From: Rhodospirillales bacterium
GTDB taxonomy: Bacteria > Pseudomonadota > Alphaproteobacteria > Rhodospirillales_A > JACZKS01
Direction of reading: 5' to 3'
Assembly (NCBI GenBank): GCA_018648445.1
Contig: JABGRG010000043.1
Location: 1 to 31,174 of the forward strand
Length of the DNA: 31,174 nt
Notes under the pieces: model-generated
Told to the model about the DNA's origin: nothing
Seen by the model: only the letters and a program-made list of their open reading frames with translations
Databases searched by the model: none
Translations under genes and position numbers: made by a program
In this document: positions 5,591 to 14,092 of the stretch, in pieces
Numbering within the stretch: the stretch's first letter is position 1
Layout: the number at the start of each line of letters is the position of its first letter

Positions 5591-7141
5591 ATGAAACGTC
5601 TTTGCCGTGCATCCCATTCCCGTTTTGCCCATGCTTCGCTGATAGTCTCGACCGCAGCGCTTTGTGGGGCTTTGATGATCGCCTCGTCCGCGTTTGGGGC
5701 GGGCCCCAATTACAGGATTGTGGATACGAACCAGACCAAATGCTACGGCACCGGCAGCAGCGGCAAAATGCGGTCCTGCCCAGATGTCGGCGACAAGCTT
5801 TTCGGTCAGGATGGGAATTACGTGGTCAACCCGCCGCGTTATCAGGACAACGGCGACGATACGGTGAGCGATCTCGTCACCGGTTTGATGTGGCAAAAGG
5901 GTTTTACGCGCGACGTGCCATTCAATCAGGCGCCCGAGTATGCGCGCAAAGCCAACACCGGCGGACATAACGATTGGCGCGTGCCCAGCGTCAAGGAGCT
6001 TTATTCGCTGATTGATTTCAGCGGTCATCAAGGGAGTGGCAATCCGTCATCAAGCAGCCCTCCGAGGGATGCCGTTCCCTTCATCGACACCAAAGCCTTC
6101 GCCTTCGAATTCCCGACCAGTGGCCGCTATATCGATGCCCAATACGTCACAACTTCGGCGTATCGCGGCGTTGCCATGGGCAATCAGGCGTTTTTCGGGG
6201 TCAATCTGGCCGATGGCCGGATCAAGGGCTATCCGCAGAACGGCAATCCGAAGAGAAGCGGATGGTACGCCCGCTTTGTGCGCGGCAATCCCGATTACGG
6301 CCGCAACGCCTTTCGCGACAAGGGTAACGGTACCATCAGCGACACCGCCACCGGCCTGACATGGACGCAGGGCGACAGCGGCGATCGGGGCTTTTCCGGC
6401 AAGCTCGGCAAGACCCATTATCAGGACGGCCGCATGGACTGGCCGGAGGCACTTAATTTCTGCGAAAATCTCGATTTCGGGGGCGGCAACGACTGGCGTC
6501 TGCCCAACGCCAAGGAATTGCACAGCATCCTCGATTATTCGCGTTCGCCGCAATCGACCCGCACGGCGGCGCTCGACCCTATTTTCGGCGTCACCGCCAT
6601 CACCGATGAGAAGAAGCAGCCGAACTTCCCCGGCTACTGGAGTTCAACCACCCTGTTGGTGGGCCGCACTCCCGGATCGGACGCCGTGGTCGTCTACTTC
6701 GGCGAAGCCCTGGGCGCACCGTCCCAAATGCCGCCATCTATGGGCGGGCAAAGCGGTGGCGGCAATCAACAGGGGCAACGGCAGGGCCGAGGCATGAGAA
6801 TGCCGCCCCCGCATATGCAGGGCCAGGGATTCCGACCCGGAATGCAGCAAGGTCAAGGCATGAGAATGCCGCCCCCGCATATGCAGGGCCAGGGATTCCG
6901 AACCGGAATGCAGCAACAAGGCCAGGGCATGGGCCGTCAAGGCATGCAGGGTGGAAGGCAAACGCAGGGTGGCAGCGGCAGTCAGGGCGGCGGCACCATC
7001 ATGGATGTCCACGGCGCGGGAGCGCAGCGTAGCGACCCCAAAATTGGTAACGCAAGCGAATACCCCTCATGGGGCCACGGGCCGCAGGGCGACGTCCGGC
7101 GCGTCTACAATCATGTTCGCTGCGTGCGCACGGCTGGATAG
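5591..7141 (+). CDS. Exported DUF1566 (Lcl C-terminal-like) protein with two domains and a repeat loop
   Basis: The product has 516 residues from the ATG at 5591, which has a GGGAG site; a GTG/ATG further upstream would put extra residues before the signal peptide. Residues 1-37 are a Sec signal (ALMIASSAFG, then AG). Two DUF1566 modules follow, about 40-232 and 235-516. Each carries the hallmark D(N/T)G(D/N)(G)T(V/I)SD, TGL(M/T)W and NDWR(V/L)P(S/N)(V/A)KEL. The second module is split: after YWSSTT and VVVYFGEALG comes a Gln/Gly/Met/Pro-rich stretch (about 376-468) that includes a near-perfect 22-residue tandem repeat, and then the module resumes with MDVHGAGAQRSDPK and ends YNHVRCVR. In Legionella Lcl the homologous domain is the C-terminal part of a surface adhesin. 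Here a periplasmic or surface-exposed binding role is plausible, but the function is unknown. Confidence 0.8.
   Translation: MKRLCRASHSRFAHASLIVSTAALCGALMIASSAFGAGPNYRIVDTNQTKCYGTGSSGKMRSCPDVGDKLFGQDGNYVVNPPRYQDNGDDTVSDLVTGLMWQKGFTRDVPFNQAPEYARKANTGGHNDWRVPSVKELYSLIDFSGHQGSGNPSSSSPPRDAVPFIDTKAFAFEFPTSGRYIDAQYVTTSAYRGVAMGNQAFFGVNLADGRIKGYPQNGNPKRSGWYARFVRGNPDYGRNAFRDKGNGTISDTATGLTWTQGDSGDRGFSGKLGKTHYQDGRMDWPEALNFCENLDFGGGNDWRLPNAKELHSILDYSRSPQSTRTAALDPIFGVTAITDEKKQPNFPGYWSSTTLLVGRTPGSDAVVVYFGEALGAPSQMPPSMGGQSGGGNQQGQRQGRGMRMPPPHMQGQGFRPGMQQGQGMRMPPPHMQGQGFRTGMQQQGQGMGRQGMQGGRQTQGGSGSQGGGTIMDVHGAGAQRSDPKIGNASEYPSWGHGPQGDVRRVYNHVRCVRTAG
6791..6922 (+). repeat. 66-bp tandem duplication encoding MRMPPPHMQGQGF
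   Basis: Two adjacent 66-bp units (6791-6856 and 6857-6922) are nearly identical over the first 60 bases, with one visible mismatch, and each encodes 22 residues around MRMPPPHMQGQGF. Shorter degenerate pieces (GQG, GMQ) flank them. Such high identity points to a recent in-frame duplication, and the tract could vary in copy number between strains. Confidence 0.85.
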
Positions 7142-7198
7142 GCCCGAAGCGCGCCACACAATGATCTCATTCGCGCGAGTGGACTGTTTACGGCCAGC

Positions 7199-9649
7199 TT
7201 AGAGGGCAACCGCCGGCAGGTACAATTGTACCGTCGTTCCCTTGCCGGGTTCACTGTCGATGGTGGAAAGTCCCCCCGACTGCGTGGTGAAGCCATAGAC
7301 CATGCTTAACCCAAGGCCGATGCCATGGCCGACGTCGCGAGTGGTGAAGAAAGGCTCGAAGGCCCGTTCGACAATCTCCGGCGACATGCCGCAGCCGGTA
7401 TCGGAAAAAGAAACAACCGCATACTTGCCGATGGGCAGTTCGCCGTCTTCATGGGGTATCGCTTCGCGCAAATCGACGTTGGCGGTCTCGATAGTTACCT
7501 CGCCCCCCTTGGGCATGGCGGAGCGGGCGTTGAAAGCAAGATTGAGGATGGCGGTTTCAAAGCTGCCGGGATCAATTTTTGCCGTCACAAGGTCATCGGC
7601 TAACGTCGTCGCAAGGGTAATGGCCTTGCCAAGCGTCCCCTGCAACAGAGGGGAAAAATCCGATATTAGATCATTGGGGTTGACGACGCTCGGCGAGAGA
7701 ATCTGTTTTCGTGAAAACGACAGGAGTTGCTGCGTCAGTTTGCCGCCGCGAATGCTTGCGGCGAGGGCCCTGTCCAGCAATTTTGTGGTCCCGCCATCGT
7801 CCTCATGAATATCGCGAACCATCTGGATGTTTCCCATGATCGCCTGAAGGAGGTTGTTGAATTCATGAGCAACGCCGTCTGTCAATTGGCCGACGGCTTC
7901 CATCTTTTGTGCCTGCCGAAGCTGGTTCTCCATATGCTTGCGCTCGGTGATGTCCTGGGCCGTTCCGCTAATTCCCGCCAGAACGCCGCCCTCTCCGGAC
8001 ACATGCTCCGCCACCGTATGAATCCAGACGATCTTACCGTCTACGGGTCGGACCACCCGGTATTCAATATCGTAGGGCGCCCGTTCGTTGAGCGTCCTCT
8101 CGATGGACTTGCCAACCATTTCCTGGTCGCCCGGGTGGACCAGTTTAAGAAAGTTTTCGGTCACGTTCTCAATCGATTCTTCTTCCAAACCAAGTAACCG
8201 ATTGAATTCATGTGAACAATCCAGGATATCTCTCTCGACATCCCACGTCCAATAACCGAGATCGGCAATGCGGACCGCCGCTTTCAACTTTTCTTCCGCG
8301 CGCTTGCATTCGGTGACGTCGCGAGCGAGCGCGACAATGAGTTTGCGGTTGTCGAGTTCGACAACCCGCGCCCTGATTTCAACCGGGAAGGTGGTGCCGT
8401 CTTTCCGCCGATGGGTAACTTCGGTATTTACCGGAGCATCGTCACCCATCTTCTTAAGAAATTCCTCCCGCATCTCCTTCGAAAATGTTGGATTGATGTC
8501 CTGTGCGAAAAGTGAAAGAAACTCTTCGCGTGAATATCCATAGGATTCACAGGCCTGATTGTTGACATCAACAAACTGCCCGGTCGAGAATTCACTTAGA
8601 AGAATCGCGTCGCCAGCTTGTTCAACCAATGACCGGTAGCGAGTTTCGCTTTCCTTCAAGCGGCGCTCAGCTTGTTCTTTTTGCTCAATTTCACGGCGCA
8701 GATATTCGGTTTTTTTCCATACCTGGACACGCAGGTAAAAAACCGAACCCCACCCCCCGACAAAAGCGATGGCGCCTAAAATGCTTACCAGGGCCGGGAT
8801 TAACCATTCCGGAATCCCTCCCGTCTGACCGATGTTTCCAAACGTCGCCTCGACCGCCCTTTGGTACGGCGACTCGGGATATTGATTCCATCGCTGCAGA
8901 TACTCGTCGATGGTGGAAAGCAACACCGCATTGCCGCCGGCAGGGGTCGCAAACCGCAGGCCGACCGGACTGAACATGATCGAACTGCGGTCAATAGGAA
9001 GCCCGGATTCATGGGAGTAGCCATAGATATTGTTAACCACACCGCCATCGACACTCCCCTCGCCGACCAGGCGAAAGACCTCGTCGAAAGACGCAACGGG
9101 CCGGATGCGGCAATTAATGGAAAACTCGCGGCACAGCGCGCTGAATTTTTGCCCGCTGATACCGCCCTTGAGCACCGCTATCGATTTGTCATCGAGGTCC
9201 AGAAAGGTCTGCACATCGGATCCCTTTGGCAGATATATCTGACCCCAGATAGACAGCACGTTCCGGGAAGTAAAATCAAACTGCTGATCACGCTCTTTGG
9301 TGTAGGCGATGCTGGTCATCAGGTCGACGGAGCCGTCGCGAAGGCGCTCCAGTCCCTCTGCCCACGTCCCGGGCACGAATTCCAGCGTCCATCCCTCGCG
9401 CTCGGCGATGGCGTTTATCACATCGACGTAGAGACCGCGCGGCGTCCCGGTCTGGTCCCAATAGACAGTGGGTTTATTCTGGAGAATCCCGACCCGAACC
9501 GTCTGCTCGGCGCCTCCTGCGGAGGAGAGGCTTCCCCCGAGCAAGACCAACCCCGCCACCATCGCAGCCGCGACAGAACGGACCCATGCCGTACTGACCC
9601 AATATCGGTAGAACCGCAAGAGCACCTCGCATTTGCGCGCATCAGACAC
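7199..9649 (-). CDS. Histidine kinase with periplasmic SBP_bac_3 sensor and two PAS domains
   Basis: The predicted 816-residue sensor kinase has several parts. A signal or transmembrane segment spans about 22-47. A periplasmic SBP_bac_3 domain (about 50-272) carries GILQNKPTVYWD and RDGSVDLMTS. A transmembrane helix (about 283-306) and a short coiled linker follow. PAS 1 spans about 335-450 and PAS 2 about 458-572. The dimerisation helix has the phospho-acceptor H595 (GVAHEFNNLL). The ATPase domain has N703 (NLAFNAR), DTGCGM at 750-755, FEPFFTT and GIGLGL at 776-781. No receiver domain is attached and no response regulator is adjacent, so it is an orphan kinase. The annotated GTG at 9649 has no clear ribosome site; an internal GTG or ATG ahead of the signal segment is possible. 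It is convergent with the DUF1566 gene and divergent from trpG. A small amino-acid-like ligand is the expected input. Confidence 0.88.
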   Translation of the reverse strand: MSDARKCEVLLRFYRYWVSTAWVRSVAAAMVAGLVLLGGSLSSAGGAEQTVRVGILQNKPTVYWDQTGTPRGLYVDVINAIAEREGWTLEFVPGTWAEGLERLRDGSVDLMTSIAYTKERDQQFDFTSRNVLSIWGQIYLPKGSDVQTFLDLDDKSIAVLKGGISGQKFSALCREFSINCRIRPVASFDEVFRLVGEGSVDGGVVNNIYGYSHESGLPIDRSSIMFSPVGLRFATPAGGNAVLLSTIDEYLQRWNQYPESPYQRAVEATFGNIGQTGGIPEWLIPALVSILGAIAFVGGWGSVFYLRVQVWKKTEYLRREIEQKEQAERRLKESETRYRSLVEQAGDAILLSEFSTGQFVDVNNQACESYGYSREEFLSLFAQDINPTFSKEMREEFLKKMGDDAPVNTEVTHRRKDGTTFPVEIRARVVELDNRKLIVALARDVTECKRAEEKLKAAVRIADLGYWTWDVERDILDCSHEFNRLLGLEEESIENVTENFLKLVHPGDQEMVGKSIERTLNERAPYDIEYRVVRPVDGKIVWIHTVAEHVSGEGGVLAGISGTAQDITERKHMENQLRQAQKMEAVGQLTDGVAHEFNNLLQAIMGNIQMVRDIHEDDGGTTKLLDRALAASIRGGKLTQQLLSFSRKQILSPSVVNPNDLISDFSPLLQGTLGKAITLATTLADDLVTAKIDPGSFETAILNLAFNARSAMPKGGEVTIETANVDLREAIPHEDGELPIGKYAVVSFSDTGCGMSPEIVERAFEPFFTTRDVGHGIGLGLSMVYGFTTQSGGLSTIDSEPGKGTTVQLYLPAVAL

Positions 9650-9792
9650 CGCGCCGCGTGAAATTAAAGGACATTTCCTAACAAACCCTCAAGATGCGAT
9701 CCCCTGAGACGGTGAATAATTGGCGATTGCGGACGATGACCGCACGGTCTGGCATAACCGATATCTGGCAAAACCAATAACTGCGGTCGGGC

Positions 9793-9821
9793 TTGACGCT
9801 GCGCGGGTGCGGCTGCATTCT
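9793..9821 (+). promoter_or_regulatory. Candidate promoter for the trp-mo operon
   Basis: TTGACG at 9793-9798, 17 bases, then CATTCT at 9816-9821, about 80 bases before the trpG ATG. The -35 is good but the -10 matches only three of six positions, so this is a weak call. I see no convincing leader peptide rich in Trp codons or an attenuator between it and trpG. Confidence 0.3.
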
Positions 9822-9902
9822 TCGGGTTGGCCGGGGAGACGGGCGAGCATTGCCCTGAACACGCTCATCTATTTGATTAAAAAACAGTGGTAATGACTTG
9901 AA

Positions 9903-10490
9903 ATGTATTTGCTTATCGATAACTACGATAGCTTTACCTACAATCTTCTGCATTATCTCGGGGAACTGGGAGCGGAGGTTGAGGTGCGGCGAAATGATGC
10001 GATTGCTCCGGCTGAGGCCTTGGCCATGGGTGCGCAAGGCATTGTCATATCGCCGGGGCCTTGCGATCCGGACCGGGCTGGCATCTGCCTGGATCTGATT
10101 GGTGAAGCCAAGGGCAAGGTTCCGATTTTTGGCGTTTGCCTGGGCTTTCAGAGCATCGGACAGCATTTCGGCGGAACGGTACAGCGCGCACCGGTTCCCA
10201 TGCACGGAAAATTGAGCCAGATCAACCATCGCGGAAAGGGTATTTTCGAGGGCATCCCATCCCCCTTCCCCGCCACCCGTTATCATTCGCTGATGGTCGG
10301 CCGCGAAGGATTTCCCGATTGCCTGGAGATCACCGCCGAGAGCGAAGATGGTGTCATTCAGGGGCTGGCCCACAAGACGATGCCCATTTTCGGCGTTCAG
10401 TTCCACCCCGAGAGCATCGCATCGGAAAACGGCCACAAAATTCTCGAGAATTTCCTCAACCTGTCAAAAACCTGGAGGGCCGCCGCATGA
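9903..10490 (+). CDS. trpG: Anthranilate synthase component II (glutamine amidotransferase)
   Basis: The 195-residue class-I glutamine amidotransferase supplies ammonia to TrpE for making anthranilate from chorismate. It starts [15 protein letters not shown] and carries the catalytic triad C79 (GVCLGF), H168 and E170 (FHPES), plus the oxyanion-region SPGP at 50-53. The nucleophile motif reads GVCLGFQ where most family members have GVCLGHQ; phenylalanine occurs there in other amidotransferases such as PurQ. The product could also serve p-aminobenzoate synthesis (PabA), since the two are often shared, but linkage to trpD and trpC favours TrpG. trpE is not upstream in this window. The stop overlaps the trpD start by ATGA. 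Confidence 0.95.
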   Translation: MYLLIDNYDSFTYNLLHYLGELGAEVEVRRNDAIAPAEALAMGAQGIVISPGPCDPDRAGICLDLIGEAKGKVPIFGVCLGFQSIGQHFGGTVQRAPVPMHGKLSQINHRGKGIFEGIPSPFPATRYHSLMVGREGFPDCLEITAESEDGVIQGLAHKTMPIFGVQFHPESIASENGHKILENFLNLSKTWRAAA

Positions 10491-11515
10491 AAACCCTGCT
10501 TGCCAAAGTCGCGGACGGCAATTCGCTGAGCGAAACCGAGGCAGAACGCGCGTTCGACATCATCATGTCGGGCGACGCCACGCCGTCGCAGATCGGCGCT
10601 TTCCTGATGGCCCTTCGGGTGCGGGGCGAAACGGTCGAGGAAATCACCGGCGCGGTGCGCACCATGCGCGCCAAGGCCCTGATGATCGAAGCGCCCGCCG
10701 GCGCCATGGATGTCGTCGGCACCGGCGGCGACGCCAAGGGCACGTTTAACATTTCAACGGCGGCAGCTTTCGTGGTGGCCGGAGCGGGCGTCCCGGTGGC
10801 CAAGCACGGCAACCGGGCGGTATCGTCCCAATCGGGCGCGGCGGACGTTCTCATGGCGCTGGGCGTCAATCTGGATGCCGACATGGCCCTGGTCGAGCGG
10901 GCCGTGTATGAAGCCGGAATTTGCTTTCTCATGGCCCCGCGCCATCACAGCGCCATGCGCCACGTTATGAGCGCGCGCGGCGAAATGGGCGTGCGCACCA
11001 TTTTTAATATCCTGGGGCCGCTGTCCAATCCGGCGGGCGTGAAACGCCAGTTTACCGGCGCGTTCGACCGCAAATGGATCGAACCCATGGCCCGCACGCT
11101 CTTGAATTTGGGAAGCGAAGCCGCCTGGGTCGTGCACGGGGCCGACGGCATGGACGAATTGAGTACGACGGGGCCGACTTACGTGGCCGAAATCAAGGAC
11201 GGCGACGTCCGGACCTTCGAGGTCACGCCCGCCGATGCGGGCCTGACGACGGCCACACTTGAAGACCTGAACGGCGGCGACGCCCAAGCCAACGCGGCGG
11301 CCATGCATGGCGTGCTGGGTGGCGAAAGCGGCGCGCTGCGCGATGTGGTGGTCTTTAATTCGGCGGCATCGCTCATTGTCGCCGGAAAAGCATCCGACCT
11401 AAAGGAAGGGGCGGCATTGGCGGCGAATTCCATTGATTCGGGGCGGGCCGCGGCGGCGCTGGACAATCTGGTGGCCATCACCAATGAGAACGGTGCCAAA
11501 GAGAACGGCATATGA
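10487..11515 (+). CDS. trpD: Anthranilate phosphoribosyltransferase
   Basis: TrpD joins anthranilate to phosphoribosyl pyrophosphate, the second step of tryptophan synthesis. The 342 residues from the ATG at 10487 match the usual stand-alone length. The PRPP/metal motif [14 protein letters not shown] starts at 78. KHGNRAVSS begins at 106 and the anthranilate-site segment [13 protein letters not shown] is present. The ATG overlaps the trpG stop (ATGA) and a TGGAGGG site lies upstream, so the much longer open frame before it is not used. Its own stop overlaps the trpC start by ATGA, which indicates translational coupling. Confidence 0.96.
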   Translation: MKTLLAKVADGNSLSETEAERAFDIIMSGDATPSQIGAFLMALRVRGETVEEITGAVRTMRAKALMIEAPAGAMDVVGTGGDAKGTFNISTAAAFVVAGAGVPVAKHGNRAVSSQSGAADVLMALGVNLDADMALVERAVYEAGICFLMAPRHHSAMRHVMSARGEMGVRTIFNILGPLSNPAGVKRQFTGAFDRKWIEPMARTLLNLGSEAAWVVHGADGMDELSTTGPTYVAEIKDGDVRTFEVTPADAGLTTATLEDLNGGDAQANAAAMHGVLGGESGALRDVVVFNSAASLIVAGKASDLKEGAALAANSIDSGRAAAALDNLVAITNENGAKENGI

Positions 11516-12312
11516 GCGACGTTCTAACGCGCATCTGCGACGACAAACGCGCCCACATCGCCCGCATGAAGGCCGAGCGGCCCATGGGTGCCGTGGTTCA
11601 GGCCGCCAAGCAAGCCCGCCCGGTGCGGAGGTTCGCCGAAAAGGTGGCCGGAGCCGTCGCCAATGGCGGATACCCGCTGATCGCCGAAATCAAGAAAGCC
11701 TCGCCGTCCAAAGGATTGATCCGGGCGGATTTCGACCCTGCCGGGTTGGCCCGTGCCTATGAAGCGGGCGGTGCGTCCTGCCTGTCCGTTCTGACCGATG
11801 CGCCTTATTTTCAGGGGGCCGACGAATTTCTGGTTCAGGCGCGCAAGGCCTGTGGGTTGCCGGTGCTGCGCAAGGATTTCATGTTGGAGCCCTATCAGGT
11901 GGTCGAGGCGCGGGCTTTGGGCGCCGATTGCATTCTGATCATCATGGCCGCCATCGGCGACGGACAGGCGGCGGAACTGGCGGCGGCGGCGTCCGAATAC
12001 GGCATGGATGCGCTGATCGAAGTTCATGATGAATCAGAATTGGACCGCGCGTTGGACGTCGATGGACGACTGCTCGGTGTCAACAACCGCAATCTGAAAA
12101 CCCTGGATATCGACCTGGCGACCACGGAACGGTTGGCGGCGCACGTGCCGGACGACCGAATTCTCGTTTGCGAAAGCGGGATTCACCAAACAGCGGATCT
12201 GGAGCGCATGGGCAAAGTTGGGGCAAAATGCTTTCTGGTCGGAGAATCGCTAATGCGCCAGAACGATGTTGAAGCGGCCACCCGCGCGCTGCTGGGAGAA
12301 CAAGATGGCTGA
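11512..12312 (+). CDS. trpC: Indole-3-glycerol phosphate synthase
   Basis: TrpC converts carboxyphenylamino-deoxyribulose phosphate to indole-3-glycerol phosphate. The 266-residue protein is the stand-alone form, not fused to TrpF. Visible family motifs are [14 protein letters not shown] with the catalytic lysine, [53 protein letters not shown] and CESGI. The start overlaps the trpD stop by ATGA, and the last eight bases overlap the moaC start. This coupling of trp genes to molybdenum cofactor genes is common in alphaproteobacteria. Confidence 0.96.
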   Translation: MSDVLTRICDDKRAHIARMKAERPMGAVVQAAKQARPVRRFAEKVAGAVANGGYPLIAEIKKASPSKGLIRADFDPAGLARAYEAGGASCLSVLTDAPYFQGADEFLVQARKACGLPVLRKDFMLEPYQVVEARALGADCILIIMAAIGDGQAAELAAAASEYGMDALIEVHDESELDRALDVDGRLLGVNNRNLKTLDIDLATTERLAAHVPDDRILVCESGIHQTADLERMGKVGAKCFLVGESLMRQNDVEAATRALLGEQDG

Positions 12313-12781
12313 ATTCACCCATTTCGACGGCGAAGGAAACGCCCGCATGGTCGATGTTTCGGCCAAGGCCACCACCGAACGCACGGCAACGGCCAAGGGC
12401 TCGGTCCTGATGGAAGCCGCGACCATGGACCTGATCACGCAAGGGGGCGTAAAGAAAGGCGACGTACTTTCGGTTGCCCAACTGGCCGGAATCATGGGGG
12501 CCAAGAGAACCGCCGATCTGATCCCGCTGTGCCATCCTCTGCCGCTGGATGCGGTGAAACTGGAGCTGAGTTGCGATACCGGCAGAAACGCCGTCGATAT
12601 CACGGCAACCTGCCGCATGCAGGGCCGCACCGGGGTTGAGATGGAGGCTCTAACGGCTGTTTCCGTCGCCGCGTTGACAGTCTATGACATGTGCAAAGCC
12701 GTTGACCGGGGAATGCGCATTGTCGATATCCGCGTCGTTCACAAAGCCGGAGGAAAATCCGGCGTTTTTGAGGCCAAATAG
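12305..12781 (+). CDS. moaC: Cyclic pyranopterin monophosphate synthase MoaC
   Basis: MoaC acts with MoaA to convert GTP via 3',8-cyclo-GTP into cyclic pyranopterin monophosphate, the first step of molybdenum cofactor synthesis. The 158-residue product has the conserved active-site residues at the same numbers as the E. coli protein: K51, H77 (LIPLCHPL), D128 and K131 (YDMCKAVD). Other signatures are [14 protein letters not shown] and [14 protein letters not shown]. The ATG at 12305 overlaps the end of trpC and has a GGGAGA site. moaA is not in this window. Confidence 0.96.
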   Translation: MAEFTHFDGEGNARMVDVSAKATTERTATAKGSVLMEAATMDLITQGGVKKGDVLSVAQLAGIMGAKRTADLIPLCHPLPLDAVKLELSCDTGRNAVDITATCRMQGRTGVEMEALTAVSVAALTVYDMCKAVDRGMRIVDIRVVHKAGGKSGVFEAK

Positions 12782-12784
12782 AAA

Positions 12785-13978
12785 ATGATCTCCGTTGCCG
12801 AAGCCGTTGCCGCTATTTCTTCCGGATTCACCCCCCTTTCGACCGAACGCATCGGGTTGACCGACGCCCTCGGGCGTGTGTTGGCCGAAGACGTGGTTGC
12901 GCGCCTGGACAGTCCGTTTGCCGACGTTTCGGCCATGGACGGATATGCCGTGCGCGCCGCTGACGTAGCAAATGTGCCGGCAACGCTGACCCAAATTGGC
13001 GAATCCGCCGCCGGTTTGGCATTCCAGGGTTCCATCGGGCCAGGCCAGTGCACCCGCATCTTTACCGGTGCGCCGGTTCCCGAAGGCGCTGACGCCATCG
13101 TCATTCAGGAAGATACGACCGCCCGGGACGACGCCATTACCATGAACGAAGCCGCGAAGGCGGGCCGGTGGGTCCGGCGCAAGGGAATGGACTTCGCGCA
13201 GGGCGATGTTCTGCTTTCGGCCCGAACGGTGCTGACGGGGCGCCATATCGGGTTGGCGGCGGCCATGAACGTTCCGTGGCTGACCGTTCGACGCAAGCCG
13301 CGCGTCGCCATTCTGGCCACAGGCGATGAACTGGTCATGCCCGGTGAAGCCGTGGGCGCAAGCCAGATCATCAGTTCAAACAGCTTGTCGGTCGCGGCCT
13401 ATGTGCACGAACTGGGCGGTAATCCCATTAATCTGGGTATCGCCCGGGATTCAGAGGATTCGCTTCGCAAAATGCTGACAGGCGCGCAAGGGGCGGACCT
13501 TCTGATTACCATCGGCGGGGCCTCGGTGGGGGATCATGATCTGGTTCGCCGGGTTCTCGACGGTGAAGGGTTCGACTTGAACTTCTTCCGCGTCGCCATG
13601 CGCCCTGGAAAGCCCTTGATTTTCGGCCAGCTAGGGCGAGTTCCGGTGCTGGGCTTGCCGGGCAACCCGGTTTCAGCGGGCGTGACGGCGGTGATTTTCC
13701 TGCGTCCGGCGATGAATATCATGTTGGGAACGGCGCAAGACGAAGGACCGGCCGAAACCGCCCTGCTGGGCTGCGACGTGGCCGCCAACGATCAACGTCA
13801 GGACTATCTGCGCGCAACGCTGTCCATTGACGGTAACGGCCAGCGCATTGCCACACCCTTCGATGCTCAGGACAGCGCCATGATGGCGCGCTTTGCTGCG
13901 GCCGACTGTCTGGTCATCCGCCCGCCCCACGCCACGCCCGTCAAAGCGGGCGACATGGTGGAGATCATCCCGCTTTGA
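12785..13978 (+). CDS. moeA: Molybdopterin molybdenumtransferase MoeA
   Basis: MoeA inserts molybdate into adenylated molybdopterin to finish the molybdenum cofactor. The 397-residue protein is of usual length. The N-terminal part has MDGYAVRAADV and the barrel segment TGAPVPEGADAIVIQED. The central MoCF-binding domain has ATGDELVMPGE, SSNS and TIGGASVGDHD, then MRPGKPL and GLPGNPVS. A C-terminal beta domain ends in KAGDMVEIIPL. It starts three bases after moaC ends and so belongs to the same transcript. Paired with moaC it supplies cofactor for molybdoenzymes such as nitrate reductase or xanthine-dehydrogenase relatives, none of which is in the window. Confidence 0.96.
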   Translation: MISVAEAVAAISSGFTPLSTERIGLTDALGRVLAEDVVARLDSPFADVSAMDGYAVRAADVANVPATLTQIGESAAGLAFQGSIGPGQCTRIFTGAPVPEGADAIVIQEDTTARDDAITMNEAAKAGRWVRRKGMDFAQGDVLLSARTVLTGRHIGLAAAMNVPWLTVRRKPRVAILATGDELVMPGEAVGASQIISSNSLSVAAYVHELGGNPINLGIARDSEDSLRKMLTGAQGADLLITIGGASVGDHDLVRRVLDGEGFDLNFFRVAMRPGKPLIFGQLGRVPVLGLPGNPVSAGVTAVIFLRPAMNIMLGTAQDEGPAETALLGCDVAANDQRQDYLRATLSIDGNGQRIATPFDAQDSAMMARFAAADCLVIRPPHATPVKAGDMVEIIPL

Positions 13979-13986
13979 CATAATCC

Positions 13987-14015
13987 TTGACGTCACGCTG
14001 GAACCAAACTAGAAC
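13987..14015 (+). promoter_or_regulatory. lexA promoter, TTGACG-17-TAGAAC
   Basis: A good sigma-70 type promoter: TTGACG at 13987-13992, exactly 17 bases, then TAGAAC at 14010-14015, about 80 bases before the lexA start. The -10 shares its GAAC with the second half of the SOS box, so LexA binding would block RNA polymerase directly. Confidence 0.65.
14001..14015 (+). promoter_or_regulatory. SOS box, GAAC-N7-GAAC (LexA operator)
   Basis: GAAC at 14001-14004 and GAAC at 14012-14015, separated by seven bases, is the direct-repeat LexA operator known from alphaproteobacteria. Its position inside the lexA promoter indicates autorepression. Confidence 0.85.
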
Positions 14016-14025
14016 ATCTACCAAC

Positions 14026-14040
14026 GTTTGCCGTTTGTTC
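14026..14040 (-). promoter_or_regulatory. Second, imperfect SOS-box-like site
   Basis: GTTT at 14026-14029 and GTTC at 14037-14040 are seven bases apart. This is one base away from a reverse-oriented GTTC-N7-GTTC operator. It lies just downstream of the promoter and could add cooperative binding, or it may be chance. Confidence 0.35.
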
Positions 14041-14092
14041 CATATGTTGTGTGAGGAACTTGGAACGCGGACCATTGGGCGGGAGCCGAACC

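Noticed and set aside
7149..7177. Possible bidirectional terminator between the convergent DUF1566 and kinase genes
   Set aside because: GCGCG/CGCGC arms enclose an uneven bulge and a short AATG/CATT stem; no T-run on either side, so I could not support it.
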